A stretch of DNA of 49,145 nucleotides from the NCBI GenBank assembly GCA_020026115.1, contig JAHHQY010000007.1:1-49145 (forward strand), given 5' to 3'. Shown piece by piece: positions 7,330 through 15,443 of this stretch; position 1 is the stretch's first letter; the number at the start of each line of letters is the position of its first letter. The stretch is from Actinobacillus sp. (lineage in GTDB: Bacteria > Pseudomonadota > Gammaproteobacteria > Enterobacterales > Pasteurellaceae). Position numbers and translations under genes: made by a program. The notes below the pieces were generated by a model. That model had not been told where the DNA came from, did no database searches, and worked only from the letters and a program-made list of their open reading frames with translations.

Positions 7330-8793
7330 TTAACGCATTTGATAGTTAGGGGCTTCTTTTGTGATGGTGACATCGTGTACATGGCTTTCTTTAATGCCCG
7401 CGCCACTGATTTCTACAAACTGCGCTTTGGTGCGTAAATCTTCAATGGTTGCGCTACCAGTTAAGCCCATGCAAGAACGTAAACCGCCCATTTGTTGGTG
7501 GATAATTTCTTTTAATAAACCTTTGTAAGGAATACGGCCTTCGATACCTTCAGGTACAAGTTTGTCTGCGGCGTTATCGCTTTGGAAGTAACGGTCAGAA
7601 GAGCCTTTTGCCATAGCGCCTAAAGAACCCATACCACGATAAGATTTAAATGCACGACCTTGGTAAAGTTCAATTTCACCTGGTGCTTCTTCTGTACCTG
7701 CAAACATAGAGCCAACCATTACGCAATGTGCGCCTGCGGCGATAGCTTTTGCAATGTCGCCAGAGTAGCGGATACCGCCATCAGCAATAACAGGAATACC
7801 GCGATCTTTTAAGGCTTCTGCAGCATCAGAAATGGCCGTAATTTGTGGCACACCAACACCTGTTACAATACGCGTGGTACAAATAGAACCAGGACCAATA
7901 CCAATTTTTACAGCGCTTGCACCGGCATCGGCTAAAGCGATAGCACCTTCTGCGGTTGCAACGTTACCTGCAACGATAGGTAAGTTTGGATATTTTGCGC
8001 GAGTTTCGCGTACGCGTTGCAATACGCCTTCACTGTGACCGTGAGAGCTGTCGATCAATAAAACGTCAACGCCTGCTTCAACTAAAGCAGCAATACGTTC
8101 TTCGTTTCCTTCGCCAGCACCTACTGCAGCACCAACACGTAAACGACCTAATTCATCTTTACAAGCATTAGGTTTGGCTTCAGTTTTTTGGAAGTCTTTT
8201 AAAGTAATTAAACCTTTTAAGTGGAAATCTTTAGTAGAAACAAGGATTTTTTCAATGCGGTGTTTGTGCATTAAACCTAAAATTTCTTCTTTGCTTGCGC
8301 CTTCTTCAACGGTAATCAATTTATCTTGTGGGGTCATTAATTCCGCCACAGTGCGGTTCATATCTTCAATGAAACGCGTGTCACGGCCAGTAATAATACC
8401 GCGTAAAATGCCGTTTTCATCTACAACAGGGAAACTTGCAAAACCATTTTTATTAATTAATTGTGAAAGTTCCGCTAAGGTCATGTTAGGTGCAACGGTA
8501 ATAGGGTCTGCAACCATACCGCTTTCAAATTTTTTCACACGACGTACGCGATCTGCTTGGCGTTCAATGCTCATATTTTTGTGAATAAAACCGATACCAC
8601 CTTCTTGCGCTAAAGAAATCGCAAGTTTCGTTTCAGTTACGGTATCCATTGCTGCAGAAAGCATAGGGATATTTAAGGTAATGTCTTTGGTTAATTTGGT
8701 GGTTAGTTTGGCTGTGTTTGGAAGCACAGTAGAATGTGCAGGGACAAGTAAAACGTCATCAAACGTTAAAGCTTTTTTTGCGATGCGTAACAT
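7330..8793 (-). CDS. guaB: Inosine-5'-monophosphate dehydrogenase
   Basis: A 487-residue enzyme that oxidises IMP to XMP with NAD+, the committed step toward GMP. The N-terminus MLRIAKKALTFDDVLLVPAH is the family start. A pair of CBS domains fills about residues 90-205, and the catalytic loop GIGPGSICTTRIVTGVGVPQ carries the active-site Cys. The IMP-phosphate motif (VIADGGIRYSGD) and the flap (FKSYRGMGSLGAM) follow. The start is ATG at 8793 with AGAGAG upstream; a TTG two codons earlier is unlikely. It is the first gene of a guaBA unit and is divergent from birA. Confidence 0.97.
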   Translation of the reverse strand: MLRIAKKALTFDDVLLVPAHSTVLPNTAKLTTKLTKDITLNIPMLSAAMDTVTETKLAISLAQEGGIGFIHKNMSIERQADRVRRVKKFESGMVADPITVAPNMTLAELSQLINKNGFASFPVVDENGILRGIITGRDTRFIEDMNRTVAELMTPQDKLITVEEGASKEEILGLMHKHRIEKILVSTKDFHLKGLITLKDFQKTEAKPNACKDELGRLRVGAAVGAGEGNEERIAALVEAGVDVLLIDSSHGHSEGVLQRVRETRAKYPNLPIVAGNVATAEGAIALADAGASAVKIGIGPGSICTTRIVTGVGVPQITAISDAAEALKDRGIPVIADGGIRYSGDIAKAIAAGAHCVMVGSMFAGTEEAPGEIELYQGRAFKSYRGMGSLGAMAKGSSDRYFQSDNAADKLVPEGIEGRIPYKGLLKEIIHQQMGGLRSCMGLTGSATIEDLRTKAQFVEISGAGIKESHVHDVTITKEAPNYQMR

Positions 8794-8851
8794 TTGCAAT
8801 ACTCTCTTTTTAAAATATCAATAAATAAATGTGGAAAAATATTGCGGCGGG

Positions 8852-8857
8852 ATTATA
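8852..8857 (-). promoter_or_regulatory. Probable -10 element of the guaB promoter
   Basis: The minus strand reads TATAAT here, about 60 bases upstream of guaB ATG. The -35 region is weak (TTTAAT at 17-base spacing). No PurR palindrome was seen nearby. Confidence 0.45.
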
Positions 8858-8909
8858 CAGAAACTAAACTACAAATTAAAACTTTTTTTCAAAAAAATTT
8901 CAAAAAAAA

Positions 8910-9899
8910 ATGATAACAAGCGAAAATATCAACGAACAGATTTTACTTTCAACACTTTATGCAGAAAAAAACTGCACAACCTATCAATTACAAACCCTAA
9001 GTGAGGCTTCGCCTTTCGCGATTAACACCTATTTGACGCGTATTTCTCAGCAAGGAATGCCAATTTTTGCTCAAAAAAAGCACGATGAAAACTATTTATG
9101 GCAGGTAAAAACGCCATTAAAGGTCTTAAATTATGTTGCATTAGCGGAAAAAATTGCGCCCTTGAGCTTACGTTATTTCCCCATTTTAGCCTCAAGCAAT
9201 GAAGATCTTTTGCAAAATCAGCGCAATTTAAACAAAGGAACACTTTGTGTAAGCGAATTTCAAACCGCAGGGCGAGGTAGACGAGGACGAAAATGGTTTG
9301 CGCCTTTTGCAAGCCAAATTATGTTCAGCTTACTTTGGCAATACCCGAAAGGCACGAATATAAGTGGGTTGAGTTTGCAAGTGGGCATAAGTTTAGCGCA
9401 AAGCCTACAAAATTTAGGTTTAACAGAGCTGGCTCTTAAATGGCCAAATGATATTTTGTATCAAGGGCGAAAATTAGGCGGAATTTTAATTGAGCTTTGC
9501 ACACGGCCTAATGGCGAGTTAGGTGTGGTGATTGGTGTGGGCATAAATTATGAGTTGCCTCAAAATGAAGAGATCAAGGACGCCATCGTGCAACCTTTTT
9601 CAGCCTTACAAGAAAATAAGGCCATGCAAAAATACACTCGCACCGAAATTTTAGCCTATGTGGTTGAACAATTAAGACAGGATTTAATCCTTTTTGGCGC
9701 GCAAGGTTTTCGTCCTTGGCAAAAAAAATGGGCGCAGTGGGATAATTTTTATCAAAAGCCGGTGCAATTACATTTAGAAAAAGAACGCATTTTGGGTATC
9801 GCGCAAGGCGTTGATGAAAATGGGGCATTGTTAGTGAGAGATGAAGAAGGGAACGTGCGGACATTTCATTATGGTGAAGTGTCGCTACGTCCCTTATAA
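8910..9899 (+). CDS. birA: Bifunctional biotin-[acetyl-CoA-carboxylase] ligase / biotin operon repressor
   Basis: A 329-residue enzyme that activates biotin as biotinyl-AMP and transfers it to carboxylase carrier proteins. An N-terminal winged-helix-like segment (residues 1-65) suggests that it is also a DNA-binding repressor, as in E. coli. The biotin/ATP loop GRGRRGRKW is at residues 121-129, followed by KWPNDILYQGRKLGGILIE and a C-terminal SH3-like domain. The ATG lies in an A-rich stretch with no clear ribosome site. The coding sequence contains a perfect copy of the dispersed motif, read as YTRTEI. It converges with the thioredoxin-like gene, 5 bases separating the stops. Confidence 0.94.
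   Translation: MITSENINEQILLSTLYAEKNCTTYQLQTLSEASPFAINTYLTRISQQGMPIFAQKKHDENYLWQVKTPLKVLNYVALAEKIAPLSLRYFPILASSNEDLLQNQRNLNKGTLCVSEFQTAGRGRRGRKWFAPFASQIMFSLLWQYPKGTNISGLSLQVGISLAQSLQNLGLTELALKWPNDILYQGRKLGGILIELCTRPNGELGVVIGVGINYELPQNEEIKDAIVQPFSALQENKAMQKYTRTEILAYVVEQLRQDLILFGAQGFRPWQKKWAQWDNFYQKPVQLHLEKERILGIAQGVDENGALLVRDEEGNVRTFHYGEVSLRPL
9636..9651 (+). repeat. Uptake-like motif inside birA
   Basis: ACTCGCACCGAAATTT, encoding Thr-Arg-Thr-Glu-Ile in birA. Confidence 0.7.
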
Positions 9900-9904
9900 A
9901 ACCT

Positions 9905-10381
9905 TTAAGCGAGCAAGCATTTTAAAAGTTCGCGCTCAAGTTCTTTTTGGTAAAGGCCTTGGCGATAGCTTTCTTTAAAAGCAGGGCTTGCTTGAATTTG
10001 CGCTTTGAGCGTTTCTGGGAATTCATTAAAAATCAATTTGTTATTTTCATCCATTGCAAAAACGCTAGGAATATTGCTGTGTTCCTGCACAAACTTTTGC
10101 TGTTCAGGGGTAGCAAAATACGAAGGGTTATTTAATTCTCGTCGTGGCGCAAAATGAAAATGCAGATGCGGATTTGCTTGCGCCATTTTAACTAAAAGTG
10201 GCACGAAAACTAAACAATCTGGGCAAAAAGGTTCGGCTAAAACTAAAAAATGTCGTGGCGTTTTAAGCTCCGCTAACCCTTGTAAAGTGGATACGTCAAG
10301 GTTTGTGCGCGCTAAAAAAGCTAATTGAGCATTTTTTTCTGCTTCGCCATTAAAAGTTAAATAATCTTGAAAACTTGCCAT
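9905..10381 (-). CDS. Thioredoxin-family protein with CPDC motif
   Basis: A 158-residue cytoplasmic protein with no signal peptide. The thioredoxin-fold segment HFLVLAEPFCPDC contains a CxxC pair at Cys53-Cys56, and the cis-proline loop is probably SNIPSVFAMD. It resembles small thioredoxin-like proteins of Pasteurellaceae and Firmicutes whose substrate is unknown, so a disulfide or redox role is likely but unspecified. A ribosome site (GGAGCG) precedes ATG at 10381. It is a single gene, convergent with birA. Confidence 0.8.
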   Translation of the reverse strand: MASFQDYLTFNGEAEKNAQLAFLARTNLDVSTLQGLAELKTPRHFLVLAEPFCPDCLVFVPLLVKMAQANPHLHFHFAPRRELNNPSYFATPEQQKFVQEHSNIPSVFAMDENNKLIFNEFPETLKAQIQASPAFKESYRQGLYQKELERELLKCLLA

Positions 10382-10575
10382 TTATCGCTCCTTAATGGTT
10401 AAAAAAAGCAGTGTAACCAAAATGCCACAAAAAGACACAAGATTCTTTGCTTATTTCTTTTAAAAAATACTTAATTTATTGATAAACAAAGGAAAAAGAA
10501 TATTTTTTGCCTTTTGTGAATTGTGCTAGAATAGCGCTCATTTATTTTTGAAAAACGGAAAAGAACCCCAAAACT

Positions 10576-11232
10576 ATGCAAGAAATTTCTTTAGAAGCAA
10601 AAGCCGTACGTCAAGCATTACAGCAAAAAGGCCTTGAAACGCCGATGATCGAATTAACCCAAAGCAAAGCAGAACGTCGCGTTCAAATTCAACAAAAAAT
10701 GCAAGAAGTTCTCACTTTAATTGGTTTAGATTTAAATGATGATAGTTTAGCCGAAACGCCAACTCGCTTAGCTAAAATGTATATTGATGAGATTTTTGCT
10801 GGTTTAGATTATCAGCAATTTCCTAAAATCACGAAAATTCAGAACAAAATGCAAGTCAGCGAAATGGTTGCCGTGAACGATATTACTTTAACCAGCACCT
10901 GCGAGCATCATTTTGTGGTGATTGACGGGCGAGTTTGTGTGGCTTATTACCCGAAAGATTGGGTTATTGGCTTATCTAAATTAAATCGCATTGTGGATTT
11001 TTTCGCTAAACGCCCACAAGTGCAAGAACGCTTTACCGAGCAAGTGTTATTAGCCTTGCAAACCTTGTTAGAAACAGAAGATGTGGCGGTATATGTGCAA
11101 GCGACACATTTTTGTGTGAAAGGGCGGGGCATTCAAGACAGCAACAGTTACACCGTCACCTGCGCCTTTGGCGGGGTGTTTTTACAAGATCGCGAAACAC
11201 GCAAAGAATTTTTGCAATTAGTGCGTCAATAA
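10576..11232 (+). CDS. folE: GTP cyclohydrolase I
   Basis: A 218-residue enzyme that converts GTP to 7,8-dihydroneopterin triphosphate, the first step of folate synthesis. The zinc site is intact: Cys-Glu-His-His in TSTCEHHF and the distal Cys in THFCVKGRG. Other signatures are LAETPTRLAKMY, the core VCVAYYPKDWVIGLSKLNRIV and ERFTEQ. Length is typical of E. coli-type FolE (about 220). It is monocistronic, with a terminator hairpin about 100 bases downstream. A TAGAAT sequence at 10527-10532 may be the -10 element. Confidence 0.96.
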   Translation: MQEISLEAKAVRQALQQKGLETPMIELTQSKAERRVQIQQKMQEVLTLIGLDLNDDSLAETPTRLAKMYIDEIFAGLDYQQFPKITKIQNKMQVSEMVAVNDITLTSTCEHHFVVIDGRVCVAYYPKDWVIGLSKLNRIVDFFAKRPQVQERFTEQVLLALQTLLETEDVAVYVQATHFCVKGRGIQDSNSYTVTCAFGGVFLQDRETRKEFLQLVRQ

Positions 11233-11333
11233 GTGAATTTATGGCTTTATAAGTAGCCCATGCCTTAAGGCGCGTTATGTGAAAAGATGGTTTTTTGTTT
11301 AAAAATGCGCTAAACTATCTCGCCTAAAAAATG

Positions 11334-11360
11334 AAAGAGTAGGTAAAAAGCCTACTCTTT
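11334..11360 (+). terminator. Rho-independent terminator after folE
   Basis: AAAGAGTAGG and CCTACTCTTT form a perfect 10-pair stem around a 7-base loop, between folE and moaD. Confidence 0.75.
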
Positions 11361-11420
11361 TATGTTTAAAAAAGAAACTTGAAGAAAAATCAAGACATTA
11401 CTCTAAAAATAAGGAAACTT

Positions 11421-11666
11421 ATGCTTAAAATTTTATTTTTTGCCCAAACTCGCGAACTGGTTAATTGCGACAGCTTAAGTTTGCCTGCCGAATTTGCTAC
11501 GGCAGAAGACTTGCGCGCACATTTAGCAGAAAAGGGGGAAAAATGGGCGCTCGCATTACAGAAAGGCAAACTATTAGTGGCGATAAATCAACGCTTAAGC
11601 GCGTTAGATAGTCCATTAAAAAGTGGCGATGAAGTTGCTTTTTTCCCACCTGTAACAGGGGGTTAA
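11421..11666 (+). CDS. moaD: Molybdopterin synthase small (sulfur carrier) subunit
   Basis: An 81-residue ubiquitin-like protein ending in the required Gly-Gly (FFPPVTGG). The C-terminal glycine is thiocarboxylated and donates sulfur to precursor Z within the MoaD-MoaE complex. The start is ATG at 11421, preceded by AAGGA; an in-frame ATG at 11379 would add 14 residues unlike the family. moaE follows after 1 base, so translation is coupled. moaA and moaC, often in the same operon in related genomes, are absent here. Confidence 0.94.
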   Translation: MLKILFFAQTRELVNCDSLSLPAEFATAEDLRAHLAEKGEKWALALQKGKLLVAINQRLSALDSPLKSGDEVAFFPPVTGG

Positions 11667-11667
11667 T

Positions 11668-12126
11668 ATGTCAGAAAGTAACACCTTAATTTTAGTGCAA
11701 GAAGCACCATTTTTACAGCAAGAGATTTACGAATGGTTATCCGAGCCTGCAAATGTGGGCGCAACGGTTGTTTTTGTAGGTAAAGTGCGTAATTTAAATT
11801 TAGGCGATAAAGTTTCAGGTTTATATTTAGAGCATTACCCAGAAATGACCCGAAAAGCCTTAACAGAAATTACTGAAGAAGCGAAAAAACGTTGGGAAAT
11901 TCAACGTGTTGCCGTTATTCATCGAGTAGGCGCATTACAAACCAACGATGAAATTGTGTTGGTGGGCGTAAGTTCAATGCATCGTGGCGATGCTTACCAT
12001 GCAAATGAATTTATTATGGATTATTTAAAAACGCGCGCGCCATTTTGGAAAAAAGAGCAAACCCAAGAAGGTGAACGTTGGATTGAAGGACGTGAAAGCG
12101 ACCAAGAAGCCGCACAAAAATGGTAA
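11668..12126 (+). CDS. moaE: Molybdopterin synthase catalytic subunit
   Basis: A 152-residue large subunit that builds the dithiolene of molybdopterin on precursor Z. Family landmarks are GATVVFVGKVRNLNLGD, LEHYPEMT, the HRVGAL block and the C-terminal active-site Lys region APFWKKEQ. It partners with MoaD immediately upstream. Its product serves molybdoenzymes, which fits the modABC molybdate transporter encoded 5 kb downstream. A terminator separates it from the convergent uspE. Confidence 0.95.
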   Translation: MSESNTLILVQEAPFLQQEIYEWLSEPANVGATVVFVGKVRNLNLGDKVSGLYLEHYPEMTRKALTEITEEAKKRWEIQRVAVIHRVGALQTNDEIVLVGVSSMHRGDAYHANEFIMDYLKTRAPFWKKEQTQEGERWIEGRESDQEAAQKW

Positions 12127-12158
12127 TGTATTAAAATATTTTTTAAAAAGTCAACGAA

Positions 12159-12184
12159 AAAAGCACGGAATTTTCCGTGCTTTT
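12159..12184. terminator. Bidirectional terminator between moaE and uspE
   Basis: AAAAGCACGGAA and TTCCGTGCTTTT form a perfect 12-pair stem with A and T tracts on both sides, serving the convergent genes. Confidence 0.85.
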
Positions 12185-12207
12185 GTTTTTTTCCCTAAGT
12201 CAAAGGG

Positions 12208-13140
12208 TTATTTTGCGACATCGCTTGGTTTAATGGCAAGTAAGTTGCAATTTAAACGGCTAATGACATGTTCTGCGGTATTGCCTAAAAATGCCGCCGC
12301 TAAACCACGTCGTCCTACTGTACCTAAAACCACAATTTCTGCTTGTAAATCTTTCGCAACTTGTGGAATAACATCTTCAGGGAAGCCTTCTTCCACATGA
12401 GTATGGGCGCTATCAATACCGAATTGTTGACGTAATTTTTCCATATGGCTTAAATAGCTTTCGCGTTCAGATTCGGTGTAAACCTCGTTTTTAAATTCTG
12501 GCATATCAATGGCCATATTTATGGCGGCAGGCGGATAAGCACTGACTAAATGCACGTTGCCACGACCTAAATCTTTGGCAAGATTTACGCCCATTTGGAC
12601 TAATTCTTCATTAAAGGTGCTGTGATCGCTGTCATTTTCCGCGACGTTAACGGCGACTAAAATTCGGCGCTGATGATCCCAGTTATGGTTGCGAACCATC
12701 ATAATTGGGGCAGGGCATTTGCGTAGTAACTGCCAGTCTTGCGGGGTAAAAATTAAGGCGCTTAAGCCTTCATCTTTTGCATTGGTATATTTCACCACTA
12801 AATCAAAATGTTCCGCTTTTACTGCTTGCGTAATGGCGTCCGCTTCGTTGCTTTCCCAAACTACAATAGTATTAAATTCAATATCATCACGTTGATAATG
12901 ACTTAAAATTGGCTGAAGATCTTTGTGTTTTTGGGTAATAATGCTATCTCTCATTTTATCCCCTTCAACCGTGGATAAAAGTTCGGACATTTCATAAGCC
13001 ACATCATAAACCGCCATAAAAGCTGTAATTTTCACTTTTTCAGCATGGTTTTGTTCTTTTACTAAACGTACAGCACGTTCGAGGGCGTATTGTTTTTCTT
13101 GGTTTGGGTCAAGTACCACAAGAATATTGTTAAATAGCAT
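12208..13140 (-). CDS. uspE: Universal stress protein E (tandem Usp domains)
   Basis: A 310-residue cytoplasmic protein of two fused Usp domains. The first starts NNILVVLDPNQEKQYALERA and the second RRILVAVNVAENDS near residue 164. The ATP-loop-like motif GTVGRRGLAAAFLGNTAEHVI closes the second domain. The family helps cells survive stress and stasis, and the molecular target is not known. Lying next to fnr on the same strand is conserved in enterobacteria and Pasteurellaceae, which suggests anaerobic or stress-linked expression. GAGGC precedes ATG at 13140. Confidence 0.93.
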   Translation of the reverse strand: MLFNNILVVLDPNQEKQYALERAVRLVKEQNHAEKVKITAFMAVYDVAYEMSELLSTVEGDKMRDSIITQKHKDLQPILSHYQRDDIEFNTIVVWESNEADAITQAVKAEHFDLVVKYTNAKDEGLSALIFTPQDWQLLRKCPAPIMMVRNHNWDHQRRILVAVNVAENDSDHSTFNEELVQMGVNLAKDLGRGNVHLVSAYPPAAINMAIDMPEFKNEVYTESERESYLSHMEKLRQQFGIDSAHTHVEEGFPEDVIPQVAKDLQAEIVVLGTVGRRGLAAAFLGNTAEHVISRLNCNLLAIKPSDVAK

Positions 13141-13171
13141 AATAGCCTCCTACAAAATTCGCCTAAAGTTA

Positions 13172-13186
13172 ATTTTTCGGCGCGAA
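13172..13186 (-). repeat. Uptake-like motif between uspE and fnr
   Basis: The minus strand reads ATTCGCGCCGAAAAA, one mismatch outside the core. It is an unpaired intergenic copy. Confidence 0.65.
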
Positions 13187-13319
13187 TAGGTTATGAAAAA
13201 CGGCTTAAGATTAAGCAAAAACAAGCATAGAAAACTTTCTCTTAAATAACAATAAGTGAAAGTAAAAAACGTGATCTTGTCCACATTTTTTCAGTAAAAA
13301 CATGGACAATTTTGGGAAG

Positions 13320-14090
13320 TTAATCAAAAGGATGGAAGCGACAACGAGTCGAGCTGGCAATTTCATTTAAGGCGTTCATATCTAAAATGGTGATATCTTT
13401 ACCTTGCACTTGCAACATGCCCGATTTTTGAAAACGCCCTAATAAACGGCTGATGGTTTCTACGGTTAAGCCAAGATAATTGCCAATATCACTGCGCGTC
13501 ATGGTTAAACGAAACTCTCGCGCCGAAAAACCGCGCACAAAATAACGGCTAGAAAGGCTTTTAATAAAAGCAGCTAGGCGAGCTTCTGCATTCATTTTTG
13601 ATAAAAGTAAAATCATATGTTGGTGGCTTTGAATTTCTTGGCTCATTAAACACATAACTTTTCGGCGTAATTTCGGGAATTTGCCCGATAAATCGTCCAA
13701 CACATTGAAGGGAATTTCACACACCATGGCCGTTTCTAAGGCTTGAGCGAAACTTGGGTGAAACATATCGGCAATGCCATCAAAGCCCACCACATCGCCA
13801 GGTAAATGAAAGGCCGTAATTTGTTCTTCGCCCGTTTCACTAATGGTATAAGATTTTAATGTTCCAGAACGAATCGCATAAAGAGAAGAAAGGGGCGTGC
13901 CTGCTTGAAAAAGTATTTCAGAACGTTGCACAGGACGCTTACGTTCGATAATATTATCCAGTTGATTTAACTCGAAATCACTTAAAGAAAAAGGGATGCA
14001 AAGTTGGCTAATACTACAATTTTGGCAATGAATTGAGCAGACGGCAGATTTATTTTTAGGCGTCTGCTTCTTAACGCGAGGATTGTTCAT
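13320..14090 (-). CDS. fnr: Fumarate/nitrate reduction regulator FNR (oxygen sensor)
   Basis: A 256-residue CRP-family transcription factor that carries an oxygen-labile [4Fe-4S] cluster and controls anaerobic genes. The N-terminal cysteine block CSIHCQNCSISQLCIPF supplies ligands Cys22, Cys25 and Cys31 (Cys18 also present). The internal ligand is the Cys of TAMVCEIPF. A cyclic-nucleotide-like sensor domain is followed by a helix-turn-helix with FNR's recognition pattern (DIGNYLGLTVETISRLLGRF). The coding sequence holds one dispersed motif, read as FSARE. A half-good FNR box lies upstream and may mediate autoregulation. Confidence 0.97.
   Translation of the reverse strand: MNNPRVKKQTPKNKSAVCSIHCQNCSISQLCIPFSLSDFELNQLDNIIERKRPVQRSEILFQAGTPLSSLYAIRSGTLKSYTISETGEEQITAFHLPGDVVGFDGIADMFHPSFAQALETAMVCEIPFNVLDDLSGKFPKLRRKVMCLMSQEIQSHQHMILLLSKMNAEARLAAFIKSLSSRYFVRGFSAREFRLTMTRSDIGNYLGLTVETISRLLGRFQKSGMLQVQGKDITILDMNALNEIASSTRCRFHPFD
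13515..13530 (+). repeat. Uptake-like motif inside fnr
   Basis: CTCTCGCGCCGAAAAA; fnr is read on the other strand, where it encodes Phe-Ser-Ala-Arg-Glu. Confidence 0.65.
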
Positions 14091-14137
14091 TTAAGTTCCA
14101 TTTAAACAGCAAAAAACACAAATAACGTTAAAAAAAT

Positions 14138-14151
14138 TTGATTTAACGCAA
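14138..14151. promoter_or_regulatory. Candidate FNR box upstream of fnr
   Basis: TTGATTTAACGCAA matches TTGAT-N4-ATCAA at 8 of 10 positions, 48 bases upstream of fnr. It could serve autoregulation or the divergent small ORF at 14219. Confidence 0.3.
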
Positions 14152-14218
14152 AAAATGATAACATGAAACGCCCCCTTTAATAAAGATTAAATATCGTTGA
14201 AAACAAAAGGATAGAAAT

Positions 14219-14332
14219 ATGCCAGCAGAAATGTTAACCAAAAAAAGACTTGTGCAAATTATTTTAATTTTATGCGTGTTATTAAGCGCATTTTTATACC
14301 GCACTTGCCATTACGTTCCGCCCGTACATTAA
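14219..14332 (+). CDS. Small predicted membrane protein, 37 residues
   Basis: ATG at 14219 has an AAAGGA ribosome site 6 bases upstream and reads 37 codons to TAA. The product has a basic N-terminus (LTKKRL), one hydrophobic span (VQIILILCVLLSAFLY) and a short Cys/His/Pro tail, the architecture of a single-pass small membrane protein. It is divergent from fnr and upstream of the infC promoter. I do not recognise a family. It contains the only AAGTGCGGT-type uptake core in the window, on the minus strand. Confidence 0.5.
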   Translation: MPAEMLTKKRLVQIILILCVLLSAFLYRTCHYVPPVH

Positions 14333-14393
14333 AAAAGGCGCGTAAAAGAGGGTAAAGTAAAAGAAAAATTTTAGCGAGAACTTAAAAATAAAC

Positions 14394-14422
14394 TTGCATT
14401 GATAAAATTATTCTTATAAAAT
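14394..14422 (+). promoter_or_regulatory. Promoter of the infC-rpmI-rplT operon
   Basis: TTGCAT at 14394-14399 and TAAAAT at 14417-14422 are separated by 17 bases. About 135 bases of untranslated leader follow. Confidence 0.6.
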
Positions 14423-14470
14423 TTGCCCGTTCTATTTGAGTGCTGGTCACTCAATTATTTATTTTATCTT

Positions 14471-14525
14471 CTGTTCGTGATTACGTCGGAAACATTAGGT
14501 TTCCTTTTTTATTGCGTAAGAACAG
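14471..14525 (+). promoter_or_regulatory. Structured infC leader with attenuator-like hairpin
   Basis: An inner hairpin GGAAAC-ATTAG-GTTTCC (14488-14504) is followed by TTTTTT, the form of an intrinsic terminator. An outer helix pairs CTGTTC...TTACG (14471-14485) with CGTAAGAACAG (14515-14525). This could be an attenuator for the translation operon or a ribosomal-protein (L20) binding site; the mechanism is inferred. Confidence 0.55.
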
Positions 14526-14557
14526 GAAATGATTAGTTTAACGTAGAGGAAAATACT

Positions 14558-15100
14558 ATTAAAAACGTAAAAAAAGCCCCAGTGGTAAATCGCCCGAATC
14601 GTATCAATGATGAAATTCGCGTAAAAGAAGTTCGTTTAATTAATGCCGATGGCGAGCAAGTAGGTGTTGTGGGAATTAAATCCGCATTAGAACAAGCGGA
14701 GCAAGCTAATTTAGACTTAGTTGAAATTAGTCCAAATGCCGAACCCCCTGTATGTCGCATTATGAACTACGGTAAATTTCTTTACGAAAAAAGCAAATCA
14801 TTAAAAGAGCAGAAGAAAAAACAGAAAGTTGTACAAGTGAAGGAAATTAAATTCCGTCCAGGTACAGACGAAGGCGACTATCAGGTAAAACTACGCAGCC
14901 TGGTTCGCTTTTTAGAAGATGGGGATAAAGCAAAAATTACCGTTCGCTTCCGCGGACGTGAAATGGCTCACCAACGCTTAGGTTACGACGTGTTAGAACG
15001 TGTGAAAAATGATTTAGCAGACATTGCGGTTGTTGAATCAGCACCGGGTAAACTCGAAGGACGCCAAGCAATTATGGTGCTTGCCCCGAAAAAGAAATAA
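14558..15100 (+). CDS. infC: Translation initiation factor IF-3 (AUU start)
   Basis: A 180-residue factor that binds the 30S subunit, enforces start-codon and initiator-tRNA selection, and prevents early 50S joining. The start is ATT at 14558, placed by the GAGGA ribosome site 7 bases before it and by homology to E. coli infC. The frame continues as KNVKKAPVVNRPNRINDEIRVKEVRLI; a GTG at 14582 in the same frame lacks a ribosome site. The rare AUU start is the known basis of IF3 autoregulation, since IF3 discriminates against it. The C-domain ends MVLAPKKK. It heads the infC-rpmI-rplT operon; thrS, which precedes it in E. coli, is not adjacent here. Confidence 0.96.
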   Translation: MKNVKKAPVVNRPNRINDEIRVKEVRLINADGEQVGVVGIKSALEQAEQANLDLVEISPNAEPPVCRIMNYGKFLYEKSKSLKEQKKKQKVVQVKEIKFRPGTDEGDYQVKLRSLVRFLEDGDKAKITVRFRGREMAHQRLGYDVLERVKNDLADIAVVESAPGKLEGRQAIMVLAPKKK

Positions 15101-15189
15101 TGTGGCAATTCAAGTAATAAATACAGATTTTTCTGAAATTATTCGCCCATTATATTTTGATTAACAATACAATGCGGAGTTATTAAACA

Positions 15190-15387
15190 ATGCCTAAAAT
15201 TAAAACAGTACGTGGTGCTGCAAAACGCTTCAAAAAAACAGCGTCTGGCGGTTTCAAGCGTAAACAATCTCACTTACGTCATATTTTGACTAAGAAAACC
15301 ACGAAACGTAAACGTCACTTACGTCATAAATCTATGGTAGCGAAAGCTGACCAAGTTTTAGTCGTAGCTTGCTTACCATACGCATAA
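15190..15387 (+). CDS. rpmI: 50S ribosomal protein L35
   Basis: A 65-residue, very basic protein starting [20 protein letters not shown], the L35 signature, with the [10 protein letters not shown] block. Ribosome site GGAG precedes the ATG. In E. coli L20 represses translation of this operon at an operator before rpmI, and the same is likely here. Confidence 0.97.
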
Positions 15388-15443
15388 GCAAACGTACGTT
15401 CCCGTAATTTTTAGACAATCATAGACAAATAGGAGATTAAATA

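Noticed and set aside
11233..11420. Molybdenum cofactor riboswitch before moaD
   Set aside because: The only clear structure is the simple folE terminator; no multi-branched leader was apparent.
14298..14306. ACCGCACTT, the complement of the Haemophilus uptake core AAGTGCGGT
   Set aside because: It is a single copy in 49 kb, close to chance expectation (about 0.4), so it gives no sign that this lineage uses the Hin-type signal.
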